From JBOGUF01 sp050696075 (GTDB lineage: Bacteria; Chloroflexota; Chloroflexia; Thermomicrobiales; UBA6265), in NCBI GenBank assembly GCA_050696075.1, contig JBOGUF010000013.1, positions 1-47,744 of the forward strand: a stretch of DNA of 47,744 nucleotides. The letters run 5' to 3'. A program made the position numbers and the translations under genes. The notes beneath the pieces were generated by a model. The model did no database searches. It was not told the DNA's origin and saw only the letters and a program-made list of their open reading frames with translations. Shown one piece after another: positions 17,264 to 25,728 of this stretch (its first letter is position 1; each line of letters starts with the position of its first letter).

Positions 17264-17592
17264 CGCTCGCCGGCGGTCACGGTCGGCGACGCGGTATCCG
17301 TGTCCTGGTTGACGCCCAGGATGCGGTCGGTCTCCCGCTCGATCTCCGCGGCCGGCACGCCGCGGAAGGCCGCGCGCACCTCGTCGATCACCGCGAAGCG
17401 CTCCGCGCGCTCGCGGTCGAGCCGGTCGAGCCGCTCGAGATCCTCGGTCGAGACGATCGCGGCAACCGGGATGCCGCTCTTCTCCACGACGACGCGCGTC
17501 TCCTTGTGGTAGACGCGGTTGACCAAGGTGTTGAGCTGGCCCCGCACGTCGGAGATCTTCATCGTCTGGGTCATGGGCTGCTGCTCGCGCAT
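17260..17592 (-). CDS. Phd/YefM-type antitoxin partner of the PIN toxin
   Basis: A 110-residue antitoxin. The start at the ATG at 17590-17592 is chosen because GAGAGGGGG lies just upstream; the longer frame to 17661 would run into the promoter. The N-terminal Phd fold is visible as MKISDVRGQLNTLVNRVYHK and VVEKSGIPVAAIVSTED, and the C-terminal half is charged and likely disordered, wrapping the toxin. It should bind its own promoter as an autorepressor. It overlaps the toxin gene by 4 bases. Confidence 0.86.
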   Translation of the reverse strand: MREQQPMTQTMKISDVRGQLNTLVNRVYHKETRVVVEKSGIPVAAIVSTEDLERLDRLDRERAERFAVIDEVRAAFRGVPAAEIERETDRILGVNQDTDTASPTVTAGER

Positions 17593-17645
17593 GGCACCCC
17601 CTCTCCCGAAAGCGTGATGTGTACTGAATAGGCCATAATGGTGCG

Positions 17646-17674
17646 AGCTTAGCGCAATCATGCGCTTATGTCAA
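17646..17674 (-). promoter_or_regulatory. Promoter of the toxin-antitoxin operon
   Basis: Minus-strand TTGACA (17674-17669), a 17-base spacer and TAAGCT (17651-17646) put the start near 17639, about 47 bases before the antitoxin ATG. It is a near-consensus sigma-70 promoter. Confidence 0.7.
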
Positions 17675-17741
17675 TGAGCAAAGGCGTCTTCTGAGGTCAT
17701 TTCGGGAAGGGCAAGAAAGGTGTAAGAGAAAACTATAGCCA

Positions 17742-17772
17742 TTGACGCCCCAGCAGACCCCTGCGCTATGAT
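17742..17772 (+). promoter_or_regulatory. Promoter of the first replication-relaxation gene, probably leaderless
   Basis: TTGACG (17742-17747) and TATGAT (17767-17772) are 19 bases apart. The predicted start near 17779 is only about 3 bases before the ATG at 17782, and no ribosome site is present, which points to a leaderless mRNA. Confidence 0.5.
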
Positions 17773-17781
17773 GGATGCCTT

Positions 17782-18657
17782 ATGTCAACATCCGTCCAGC
17801 CGCCGACGCCCGCCGACGAGCCGGTGCTGCGGGCGCTCGCGCGCTACCACTACCTGACCGCCGAGCAGATCCGCCGCCTGCTCTACGGTCCCGGCGTCAT
17901 CACCTACGCCCGCGCGCGGCTCAAGGCCCTCGTCGACGCCAAGCTGGTGCAGCGGCTGGAGATGCCGCATCCCTCGCGCACCGGCTCGGCGCCCAACGTC
18001 TTTCGCTTGGCAACCCGCGGCTATCGCTTCTTAGAAGAACTCGGGCAGCACCCGATGCGCCTGCCCGGTGAGCGACCCTACTCCTACCTTTACTGGCGCC
18101 ACACGCTGGCCCTCAACGACCTCCTCATCGCCGGCGAGCTGTTGACCCGCGGCCACCCGCAATTCAGCCTCGTCCGGCTCCTCCACGAGCGTGACCTCAA
18201 GCGCCAACCAGCGGCGGTGCGTCTGCCCGACGGTTCCCGGGTCGGCGTCGTTCCGGACGCCTACCTCCAGCTCCGCGAGGCCGACGCGGCGGGCTCCTGG
18301 CAGTACGATCTGGTCGTTGAGCTCGACATGGGCACGACCGAGCAGCGGGCCTGGCGGCGCAAAATCCAGGCCCTCCTCGCGTACGCCGACGGCCCCTACC
18401 GCAAAGCCCTCGGGGCCGATTCGCTCACGATCGCCGTCCTCTCCCCGCTCGGCGGGGAACGGGCGGCCGAACTCGCTGCCTGGACCGAGGCGGCGCTGGC
18501 CGCGGCCGGGCAGGCGGTCGCGGATCGCGGGTTTCGGATCGCCGGGCTCGACCCGGCCACGACCGCGCCGGATAAGCTCTACCTCGCCTCGGTCTGGCGA
18601 CGGCCGTTCCGGCCGGAGCGGGTGTCGCTCCTCCACGGCACGGAGGGCGTCGCCTGA
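17782..18657 (+). CDS. Replication-relaxation family protein (mobile-element winged-helix protein)
   Basis: A 291-residue protein of the replication-relaxation family found on conjugative plasmids and integrative elements. The N-terminal winged helix reads ALARYHYLTAEQIRRLLYGP, with the family-typical YLYWRHTLALND and VPDAYLQLREADAAGSWQYD later, then a conserved ELDMGTTEQRAWRRKIQALL helix. A role in DNA processing at the origin is proposed for the family but little is proven. It is immediately followed by a type IV secretion-like ATPase gene. A paralogue lies at 20508-21371 in the opposite direction, also beside an ATPase. Confidence 0.85.
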   Translation: MSTSVQPPTPADEPVLRALARYHYLTAEQIRRLLYGPGVITYARARLKALVDAKLVQRLEMPHPSRTGSAPNVFRLATRGYRFLEELGQHPMRLPGERPYSYLYWRHTLALNDLLIAGELLTRGHPQFSLVRLLHERDLKRQPAAVRLPDGSRVGVVPDAYLQLREADAAGSWQYDLVVELDMGTTEQRAWRRKIQALLAYADGPYRKALGADSLTIAVLSPLGGERAAELAAWTEAALAAAGQAVADRGFRIAGLDPATTAPDKLYLASVWRRPFRPERVSLLHGTEGVA

Positions 18658-20041
18658 TCTCCTGGCCTCGCCGCGGCCCCCGCCTGCTCCTGGGGCACCG
18701 CGCCCATCCGCGCTTGCCGCTCCCCCACTATCTCGGTCCGCGCGAGCGCGCCACGCACCGCCACGTCCTCGGCCTCACCGGCCAGGGCAAGTCGAAGCTG
18801 TTGGCGCACCTCTTCGTGCAGCTGCATCTGCAGGGCGTCGGCGTCGCGGTCGTCGACCCCCACGGCGACCTCGCTGTCGACTGCCTGCGGGCGCTGGCCG
18901 ACCACGGCTACTTCGCCCGCCCCGACGCCTTCGACCGCCTCTGGTACGTCGACTTCGGGCGGCGCGACCGCTTTCTGCCCTTCAACGTCCTGGCCCAGCC
19001 CTACCCCGACCATGTCGTCGTCGACGCGCTGACGGAGGTCTGCCTGCGCGCCTGGCCGGCGCTCGCCGAGGGCGCCGGCCCCACCTTCGAGAACATTCTT
19101 CGCCATGCCGGCCTCGCCCTCGTCCAGGCCGGTCGGGTTCCCTTCACGCGGCTGGCCGATGTGCTGACCGACCGCGCGTTCCGCGACCGCTTGCTGGCTC
19201 AGGTGCGCGATCCGCAGGTCCACCGCTTTTTTCGCGCGCGCTACGACCGCTGGGGCCGGGAGGCGGTCCTCATCCGCGAGTCGACGCTCAACCGCGCCGA
19301 TCTGCTCACCTTGTTCGCGCGCTGATGGACCGCGGGATCTCGCTCGTCGTCAATCTCAGCCGGCTCGACGAGCAAACGCAGAAGCTCCTGGGTGCCTTTA
19401 TCTGCCACGGCTTCGAGGTGGCAGCCCTCGCCCGCGCCGCGGTCCCAGAAGAGCGGCGCACGCCCTATGAGCTGATCATGGACGAGTTTGTTATGTTCAG
19501 TAGCCGCACCGGCGAAGGGCTGGCGCGCATCCTCAGCCTGACGCGCAAGTACGGGCTCACCCTCACCCTCGCCCACCAGACCATCTCCCAACTCAGTCCC
19601 CGCCTGCTCGGCGCGCTCCAGAATACGATCCCGATCGCCTTCCGGCTCGGCCGCGATGACGCCGAGTGGGCCGCCCGCCGCTTCGGCCGCTTCGATCCGA
19701 CCCAAATCAAGCACGTCGTCGCCGACCCGGCGCAGCAGGCGCGCACCCATCCCCTCTTCGCGCCGCTCCCGGAGCAGTGGGAACAGTGGGCGGACGCCCT
19801 GGAACGGCTGCGCCCGGGCGAGGCCTTCGTCAAGGCGGGGACGCAGACGACGAAGCTGCGCACCGTCCTCCCCCGGCTTCACTCGACGCGTGAGGACCTA
19901 ACGCCGATCATCGAGCACTACGCCCACCGGCTGATGCGACCAGCCGCCGAGGTGATGCCGGCCGTCGACGGCCGCGCCCCGATAGCGCCAGCGCCCCTGC
20001 CCCGTCGGACGCGGGTCGGAGAGGAACCACGCGGGAGCTAA
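18654..20041 (+). pseudogene. Type IV secretion/conjugation coupling ATPase, split by an internal deletion-frameshift
   Basis: Two reading frames together make one TraD/VirD4-like DNA-transfer ATPase. The first (to the TGA at 19323-19325) has Walker A HVLGLTGQGKSKLL and VVDPHGDLAVDCLRAL; it ends LLTLFAR. The second frame resumes at 19316-19327 with RALMDRGISLVVNLSRL and holds Walker B ELIMDEFVMFSS, LTLAHQTISQ and the C-terminal region to 20041. Relatives have roughly 15-25 residues between these two parts, so a short deletion that also shifted frame is the simplest reading; a separate second start at ATG 19325 (TGATG overlap) is the alternative. No normal start codon is seen: the family-like N-terminus begins near 18654 (CTG), and a TTG lies at 18714. 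Confidence 0.72.
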
Positions 20042-20137
20042 CGAGCCGGTGACGTGGGTCGCCGCAGCCGCACAGGATGCGGCGCAGGCGTCTGGCCGGC
20101 AGCTCCGTCAGAGCCGACAGGTGAGACACCGCGCCTT

Positions 20138-20218
20138 GTCGGATCTGTGCGAGGGGTGTGCCATCCGTGAGTCGTGTGACAGGTATGATAAGTATGAGTC
20201 ATCCGACGGGCATGTGGT
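20138..20218 (+). repeat. 9-bp phased repeat cluster A
   Basis: Nine units in a strict 9-base register from 20138 to 20218, with core motif GTNYGANNN. Clear units are GTGTGACAG at 20174, GTATGATAA at 20183 and GTATGAGTC at 20192. The cluster sits between the 3' ends of the two convergent conjugation modules. The same pattern recurs at five other places in the element, near 32.1, 33.3, 33.4, 34.0 and 35.3 kb. Confidence 0.7.
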
Positions 20219-20507
20219 GCCACGACGGCCGACGAGTGGTCATACCTGCAACGGCCGCGCCAACGAGTAGGGTCCGAGGTAGGGTCTCGGGTAGGGCGCG
20301 GTGCCCGGCAAACCCGCGGCCGTGGGCCGCGATCAAACGGGCCGGAGTGGTCCGCGCAACGCCCTCCCCCGGTCCGCTTTGCGTGTGCTGCCCAGCCCCG
20401 CACTCCCCCTGCCCTCCTCCTCCGCTCGCGCACATTCAGGCTGTGCGCTCGCGTCGTCGTCGGACATCCCTCTGTGCGACGCGCTCGGCGGGGCGGCGGC
20501 CGACGGG
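20219..20507. other. Gene-free stretch between convergent conjugation modules
   Basis: I see no gene here. It begins just after repeat cluster A and holds one isolated reverse-oriented 9-bp unit (GTATGACCA on the minus strand, 20246-20238) and GC-rich sequence with a CCCC/CTCC-rich patch near 20395-20425. Reading frames across it have repetitive low-complexity translations and no family match. Confidence 0.4.
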
Positions 20508-21371
20508 TCATCGATCACCCTGGGGCAGCTCGATCAGCGGGCGGGGCGTTTGGTCGAACGGTCGCACCCAGCGCGCGGCCGCGTAGAGTGCGCGGGGGTC
20601 GGTCGTCTTGGGAATCGCGTGGGTGAACCAGAAGAACTCGCGCCAATGCCGCCTGCCGAGGTCCGCCAGTTCCTGCTCCGTCCAGCGCACGATCTCGGCC
20701 AGCCGATGCGCCCCGCCCGTGGCGATCACGGCGACGGTCATCGAGTCGGCGGCGAACGCCTCGCGGTACGGCCCCGCACCGAGGGCGACGAGCCCGGCGA
20801 CTTTGCGGCGCCACTGCGCGTCCCGCTCCGTGCCGCGATCGAGCTCGAGCGCGATCCCCATCGGCTCCCCCGCCAGGACCAGATCGATCCAGGCGTCGGG
20901 GACGACGGAGACGGTCGCCCCGTCCGCGAGCGTCACCTTCGCCGGCCGGCGCTTGAGCAGCCGCTCGTGGTGGACGCGCAGGAGCGTGACGCCCGGGAGG
21001 TCACGGGCGAGCAGTTCCAGGGCGATCAGGGCGTCGTTGAGCTCGACCGTGTGGAGTAGGTAATAGGTCGCGTAGCTGGGCTTGTGATGCAGCCGCGGTG
21101 GCAGCTCCATCGTGGGCCGCACGAAGCGCCGTCCCTTTTCTGTCAGCACCCAGTAGCCCGGCGTCCCGCCGAACGGAATCGTGAGCGGGACGCGGTGCAT
21201 CTCCAGGTACCCGTGGCGGGTGAGGGCGGTGAGGTGCTCTCCGACGAAGGTGCCGGAGGTCGGGCGGTACAGGAGCCGCGTCAGTTGCTCCCGCGTGAGC
21301 AGGTGGTAGCGTCCAACGGCGCGGAGGATCTTGTCCCCCGGCACGCCCGGAACGTACGGCGTGCGTGCCAT
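20508..21371 (-). CDS. Replication-relaxation family protein (second copy)
   Basis: A 287-residue paralogue of the protein at 17782-18657, facing it. The winged helix reads AVGRYHLLTREQLTRLLYRP, followed by YYLLHTVELNDALIALELLA, VVPDAWIDLVLAG and LELDRGTERDAQWRRKVAGL, which align block for block with the first copy. It follows the second ATPase gene by 31 bases and ends the leftward operon of small element genes. Each relaxation protein is paired with its own ATPase, suggesting two related DNA-processing modules. Confidence 0.85.
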   Translation of the reverse strand: MARTPYVPGVPGDKILRAVGRYHLLTREQLTRLLYRPTSGTFVGEHLTALTRHGYLEMHRVPLTIPFGGTPGYWVLTEKGRRFVRPTMELPPRLHHKPSYATYYLLHTVELNDALIALELLARDLPGVTLLRVHHERLLKRRPAKVTLADGATVSVVPDAWIDLVLAGEPMGIALELDRGTERDAQWRRKVAGLVALGAGPYREAFAADSMTVAVIATGGAHRLAEIVRWTEQELADLGRRHWREFFWFTHAIPKTTDPRALYAAARWVRPFDQTPRPLIELPQGDR

Positions 21372-21402
21372 GATGGCATCCTCCCCGTGCGCGCGACCGG
21401 GG

Positions 21403-22934
21403 TTAGGAGGCGGCGGGCAGCCGCTTCCCTTTTCGCGGTGGCGGTTGGTCTGCCGGCGGCTTCTCGCTGGGGGCGATCGGTTCCCTGGAGAGCGCCAGCG
21501 CGGTCGGCCCCCGCCCAGCGATCTCGCGCATTACGACGTCGACGGGAACGCCGTCGCGGCGGCTCAGGGCGATCCGGATTTCCTCGAGGGACGCCGACGG
21601 CGGAAAACAGTGCTGAGCGAACGGGCCGAGCGCGAACGGCTGCAGCGGCGCGGGCGGCTCGCCCTCCTGGCTGGTGCGCGAGACGAGGAAGCGGTACTTC
21701 GGCAGGGTCGCCAGCCGCTCCCGCGTCAGCTCCCGCTGCTCGGCGAGCGAGTACTCCTCGACCCACTCGCCCACCTTGTAGACCTGGCCCCGCCAGGTGC
21801 TCAGCCGATCCCGCCGCTGCTTGACCAGGTGGGGGTCGTAGTCGGTGTAGCGGTCGGCGATGAAGCGCGTCGTGTCGTAGTCGGTCATGCGGCCGAAGAA
21901 GTGGGTGCCCAGACTCAGTAGCGTCTGGCGCATCCCCGACGGCAACTGGAAGAGCTCCTGGAACGAGCACGTGACGTGGAGGTTGTAGTTCCGCGAGAGG
22001 CGGTTGACGAGGCCGTCCAAATCGCGCAGCAGCGGACTGCGCTGCGGGCCGCTCTGGTCGAACAAGAAGGTGATCTCGTCGATGATCAGAGAGAGGGGCT
22101 GGGTCCGATCGCCGCTGTGCGCCGCGCCCCAGCGCTTGACGTAGTCGATGATCGCCAGGAACAGCCACAGGAGCTTGAACTGGCGCACCTCCCAGGTGTG
22201 CTCGTTGCGCAGGTCGAAGAGCCACAGCTGCTGCTCCGCCCGCAGTTGGTGCCAGTCCAGGCCCGGCGCCGGCGCGCAGAACTGGGCCTTGGTCACGTCG
22301 TCGGCCAGGAGCGTCAACTTGGTCAGCAGCGCCTTCGTCCGCGCCCGCCGCTGCTCGGGCCTGAGGGGGATGTACTCGTCGCGCAAGTAGTCGGCCGCGG
22401 CAGCGACCCGTGGGTCGCACCGCACGGCCTCGGTCAGTAACGCGCGCCAGGCCTCGGGCCGGCGCAGCAGGTCGGGCAGCTCGCTGACCTGGTAGCCGAG
22501 AGCCAACAGAATGGCGCAGCCGTGGGAGGCGACCTCCCAGAGCGAATTGAACCCCTCGATGCTGGCCTCCCGGAGCTTGGGGTCGAGCCGGGCGAGGGCG
22601 TCGGGGAAGCGCTGGCCGGCGAGAGGTTGACGTAGCGGATGCGCCGCCAGAGCCGGCGCTGATCGTCGGGATGCAGATAAGGGATCTGGCCGAGGATCCC
22701 ATCGGTCGTCGGTCCGACGGGATCGACGACGATTGTCGGGACGTCGTGGTAGGCGAAGTCGAGCCAGGCGATGAGGCGCAGGAGCTGGCTCTTCCCGACG
22801 CCACGGGTGCCGCTGACCCCGATCCCGAGGTTGCGGGCGCAGTCCAGCAGCGGCAGCAGCCGCGCCCAATCCGCCGGCGGGATCTCACGGGCCAACCGCC
22901 GGTGCGGGGCCGGTGGGCGCTTACGGTTCGTCAT
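21403..22934 (-). pseudogene. Second type IV secretion-like ATPase (AAA/HerA-VirB4-like), frameshifted
   Basis: The N-terminal part (from ATG at 22934) carries Walker A GVSGTRGVGKSQLLRL and reads to RIRYVNLS; the frame then changes near 22615-22630 and continues with AGQRFPDALARLDPKLREAS to the end at 21403. Walker B is PLSLIIDEITFLF and a sensor-like region is NYNLHVTCSFQELFQLPSGM. As in the coupling ATPase at 18654-20041, relatives appear to have about 20 more residues at the junction, so a small deletion caused the shift. Unless repaired by recoding or a sequencing error, the protein is broken. Its start overlaps the preceding gene by 14 bases. Confidence 0.72.
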
Positions 22935-23385
22935 CGGTCAGTCCCATCGGCTGCCAGTACACCGGTGGCGCCTCGGCGCGCTTGCGAGCGCGCTTGGCTG
23001 CCCGCCACATCTGGCGCAGTTCCTCGTAGGTCGGCTCTGGTGGAGGCGCCGGCGGATCGATCGACGGTGGGGCCACCTGCCAGTGGAGGAGCTCGAGAGT
23101 CCGGTAGGCGGCGTCCCAGATAGCGAACAGGGCCTCACCCTCCTGTGGCGCCTGGTGAAGGGCTTGGCGGTAGTGCTCGGTTAGATGCAGCTTGCGCAGG
23201 CTGAGGGAGCGGACTGTTGGCGCGTTCCCGGCCTCGGCCATCAGCCTTTCGGTCCAGGCGCGGAAGCGGTCAACGACCGCAGCTCCATCCCCGGAAACCG
23301 GCGAACTGGAGTCGCCGCTCACCCGCGGCACGACTTGCAGCCGCGGCTCCCGCTCCCCCGCCCAGACTTGCTCGAAGCGACTCAT
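22921..23385 (-). CDS. Hypothetical element protein
   Basis: A 154-residue protein I do not recognise. It has a mixed helical middle (RFRAWTERLMAEAGNAPTVR), a proline-rich linker near residues 106-118 and a very basic KRARKRAEAPP stretch. No membrane segment or signal. It overlaps the ATPase gene by 14 bases and follows the next upstream gene by 2 bases, so it is part of the same translational chain and may assist the ATPase. Confidence 0.6.
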   Translation of the reverse strand: MSRFEQVWAGEREPRLQVVPRVSGDSSSPVSGDGAAVVDRFRAWTERLMAEAGNAPTVRSLSLRKLHLTEHYRQALHQAPQEGEALFAIWDAAYRTLELLHWQVAPPSIDPPAPPPEPTYEELRQMWRAAKRARKRAEAPPVYWQPMGLTDDEP

Positions 23386-23387
23386 GA

Positions 23388-23870
23388 CTAGTCGCCCAGC
23401 ACCAAGCTACGCAGGCCTCCAACGCGCTCAACGTAGAGTTCGCGGTCGACCTCTTTGGCGATGCGGTAGCACGTTGCTTCCAGGTTGCCCAACTGGTGGC
23501 GCCGGTACATCGCCTTTTGCTCAGCGGTCATCTCCGCGATCTCCACCTGATCGTCCGGGTTGGTGATGCTACGCACCCTGGCATTCATACTCAGGACACC
23601 CGCTACCAGGCACTGATGCGTGTGGTCGTGCGCTCGCCCGATCGCCTCGGCCGCCTGCCGCCCGAGCAACTCGTGTCCCCGCTGCACCGCCACGCGGTAG
23701 GCGATCTCCTTGCCGACCTGCTTTTCCCGCCGCGTCACGCCTTTGGGGATGAGCTGCTTCATCCGGGACGACGCGAGCGCTGGAACCGACCCGTTTGGCG
23801 CCTCAATCACCTCCAGCTCACTGGCTTGGATCGCCACCGGCAGGTTCGAGATCTTCGCCGTCTGGTTCAT
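23388..23870 (-). CDS. Hypothetical element protein
   Basis: A 160-residue, mostly helical protein without recognisable domain or membrane segment. It is rich in Ala, Glu, Gln and His, with HDHTHQCLVAGVLSMNARV in the middle. Its ATG overlaps the stop of the 248-residue protein gene by 4 bases (ATGA type), indicating a shared transcript and coupled translation. Function unknown. Confidence 0.6.
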   Translation of the reverse strand: MNQTAKISNLPVAIQASELEVIEAPNGSVPALASSRMKQLIPKGVTRREKQVGKEIAYRVAVQRGHELLGRQAAEAIGRAHDHTHQCLVAGVLSMNARVRSITNPDDQVEIAEMTAEQKAMYRRHQLGNLEATCYRIAKEVDRELYVERVGGLRSLVLGD

Positions 23871-24613
23871 CGCCCTACCTCCGTGTACTCGACGTCCTGC
23901 GCTCCGTTGCGGGTTCGCGTCAATACCTCCTCGATCAGCTCGGACACCGTGTCCTCGCTCACCTCAGCCGCAGCCTCGACTTCCGCCGCCGCGGCTTTGG
24001 CCTCCAGCTGGGCCATCTGCTCAGCGATGGCCCGGGCGAACTCCGCTTTGCGCTCGGCGATCTCCTGGCGGTCGTACTCATCGCAGATCCGCTCCACAAC
24101 GCCCCCGACGACGAGTTGCTTGATGTCTTGCCAGAGCCTGAGCTGCGGTGTCCCCGGCCGCAACTCAAGATCGGCGTAGGTGCCCCGCAGCACCGCCCCA
24201 GCGCGATCCTTCAACGTCAGCCTGACGAAAGCCGCATTCGGCATCGTCGCCAGGCGCTCTCGTCCCTGTTGCCCAATCGCCGCGATCTCCGCTGCCGCTC
24301 CCTGCGCGTCCCGCAGGATCAGCATCGCGGCGTTGTTCACCCCAATCGTGGCGGCCTGGACAACGTTGTCGTCGATCGCGCGCAGACCGATCTCGTGTGG
24401 CTGGATCGCGTTGTGCAGCGAGGCCGCCTTCGCCACGCCGCCGACCGTCACCTGCCTAATCGACTCGGCCGTGACCATCCGCAGTTGCTCGACAGCCACC
24501 ATGCGTCCGAGGATGCTACGCACCTGGAGTTGCGCCGGGGCTCCCATCGCCTCGGCGGTGATCGCCCCCGGCGCGTCGATGATTTCGTCAGGGATCAACG
24601 TCTCGCGTGGCAT
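23867..24613 (-). CDS. Hypothetical element protein with C-terminal coiled coil
   Basis: A 248-residue protein. The first 100 residues are regular and beta- or helix-rich (for example VGVNNAAMLIL-like hydrophobic runs) with no known motif. Residues from about 180 on are an Ala/Glu-rich coiled coil (EQMAQLEAKAAAAEVEAAAE). The repeated pattern VSELIEEVL near the end suggests an oligomerisation helix. It is flanked by genes with 4-base overlap or short gaps and may be structural in the conjugation apparatus; this is a guess. Confidence 0.6.
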   Translation of the reverse strand: MPRETLIPDEIIDAPGAITAEAMGAPAQLQVRSILGRMVAVEQLRMVTAESIRQVTVGGVAKAASLHNAIQPHEIGLRAIDDNVVQAATIGVNNAAMLILRDAQGAAAEIAAIGQQGRERLATMPNAAFVRLTLKDRAGAVLRGTYADLELRPGTPQLRLWQDIKQLVVGGVVERICDEYDRQEIAERKAEFARAIAEQMAQLEAKAAAAEVEAAAEVSEDTVSELIEEVLTRTRNGAQDVEYTEVGR

Positions 24614-24625
24614 CCTGCGCTCCTC

Positions 24626-24964
24626 CTAGCACTCCTCATCCAACAGCCGGTCTCGCGTGCGCCCCTCGCCCGCCGGGTCGGTCAGGGTGAATGTCACGCT
24701 GGTTCCCGCGCCCATCGTCAGCTCGCTCGCACCCGGGCCGACGATCGCGTACGAGCGGCAACTAACCATGTCCTCGACCACGTAGACGAGTACCTGATCG
24801 TCCGCCAGGTCGTAGGTGAGCGCCTTCGACCCGTTATCCAGCCGACGCAGGGTGACCGGCCCGTCCTCCAGGTCACCCTGGGCCAACAGTCGGTGGCCAC
24901 CAACCATCAAGCCGGACAGCACCACGATTCCAACGACCAGGACCGCCAATGCTCGGATCATCAC
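24626..24964 (-). CDS. Small exported or membrane-anchored protein
   Basis: A 112-residue protein with one N-terminal hydrophobic segment (IRALAVLVVGIVVLSGLMVG) acting as a signal peptide or anchor, then a compact strand-rich domain with two cysteines (around residues 69 and 112) that could pair outside the membrane. Its start overlaps the preceding gene by 4 bases. No known family; its place between other small membrane and helical proteins fits an accessory transfer-apparatus component. Confidence 0.58.
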   Translation of the reverse strand: MMIRALAVLVVGIVVLSGLMVGGHRLLAQGDLEDGPVTLRRLDNGSKALTYDLADDQVLVYVVEDMVSCRSYAIVGPGASELTMGAGTSVTFTLTDPAGEGRTRDRLLDEEC

Positions 24965-25311
24965 GTACCTCCGTCTGGTTCCGCTTGCCCGTCGGCGCCG
25001 GAGCCCCGGGACGCCGTGCTGACATCGACCGGGTTGGGGGCCGACGACGCGGTCGGCTCAGCAAGTGGCTTAGGGGAATGAGGGATCTCGGCCACCTGAG
25101 AGGGCCCTTGCACTAACGTCGCGATTGGCCTGGGGACGGGATCGAGACACGGGGAGAACGATACGGGCAACGGTTTCCTGCAGCTCGGACATCGGTGTCG
25201 ACAGCAGTCGCAGCGGCGGTCTCTCACTTCAGGCGGAAACAGCACATTCACCACGATCACGACGATGCCAAAGACGGCGAAGAAGCCGAGCGCATCGATT
25301 AGGAAGGTCAT
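24961..25311 (-). CDS. Small membrane protein with a cysteine cluster
   Basis: A 116-residue protein: an N-terminal membrane helix (FFAVFGIVVIVVNVLFPP), then CDCCRHRCPSCRKP, a run of five cysteines with CxC and CxxC spacing that could bind zinc or an iron-sulphur centre, then a proline/serine-rich disordered tail. If the membrane helix is N-in the cluster would be outside. First of the overlapping small-gene chain. Function unknown. Confidence 0.58.
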   Translation of the reverse strand: MTFLIDALGFFAVFGIVVIVVNVLFPPEVRDRRCDCCRHRCPSCRKPLPVSFSPCLDPVPRPIATLVQGPSQVAEIPHSPKPLAEPTASSAPNPVDVSTASRGSGADGQAEPDGGT

Positions 25312-25345
25312 CGTCCTGACCTCTCTACGACGAACCCGCTGATGA

Positions 25346-25561
25346 CTACGGCAGACTTCCTAAGCAGAATCCCCCGTCGTCAGCCCATCGCTGCAAGTCC
25401 CGATCGAGTTCGAGGATCTCGACCTCTGACAGCCAGGCGGTTCGCGGATCCGACGGATGAGCGATTGCTGCGCTAGAAGCCGGGACGTCAGTTGTGAGAT
25501 CGGTGATGCCGTCGATCACCGCACCGGCAGAGCAGTGCCCTGCCTTCTCGAAGTCATTCAT
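25346..25561 (-). CDS. Small hypothetical protein
   Basis: A 71-residue acidic protein starting at the ATG at 25559-25561, behind a GGAGG site. It ends RDLQRWADDGGFCLGSLP. No motif recognised. Divergent from the XRE/TPR-like gene, sharing a 167-base intergenic region that has a tandem TTCGCAATT/TCCGCAATT motif near 25645-25662, possibly an operator. Confidence 0.5.
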   Translation of the reverse strand: MNDFEKAGHCSAGAVIDGITDLTTDVPASSAAIAHPSDPRTAWLSEVEILELDRDLQRWADDGGFCLGSLP

Positions 25562-25728
25562 GGCTGCCTCCGCGCGCACCGAACCACTCACGCCACTGTG
25601 GCAGCCCGCGGGGTGACCAGGAAAGATCGTCAACGCACGGACTTCGCAATTTCCGCAATTTTCTGTGGCACCCGTGCGGGTCCCTGGCTATGCTGCGGGA
25701 GGGAGGGGGCAGAAAGGAGACGTCTGCC

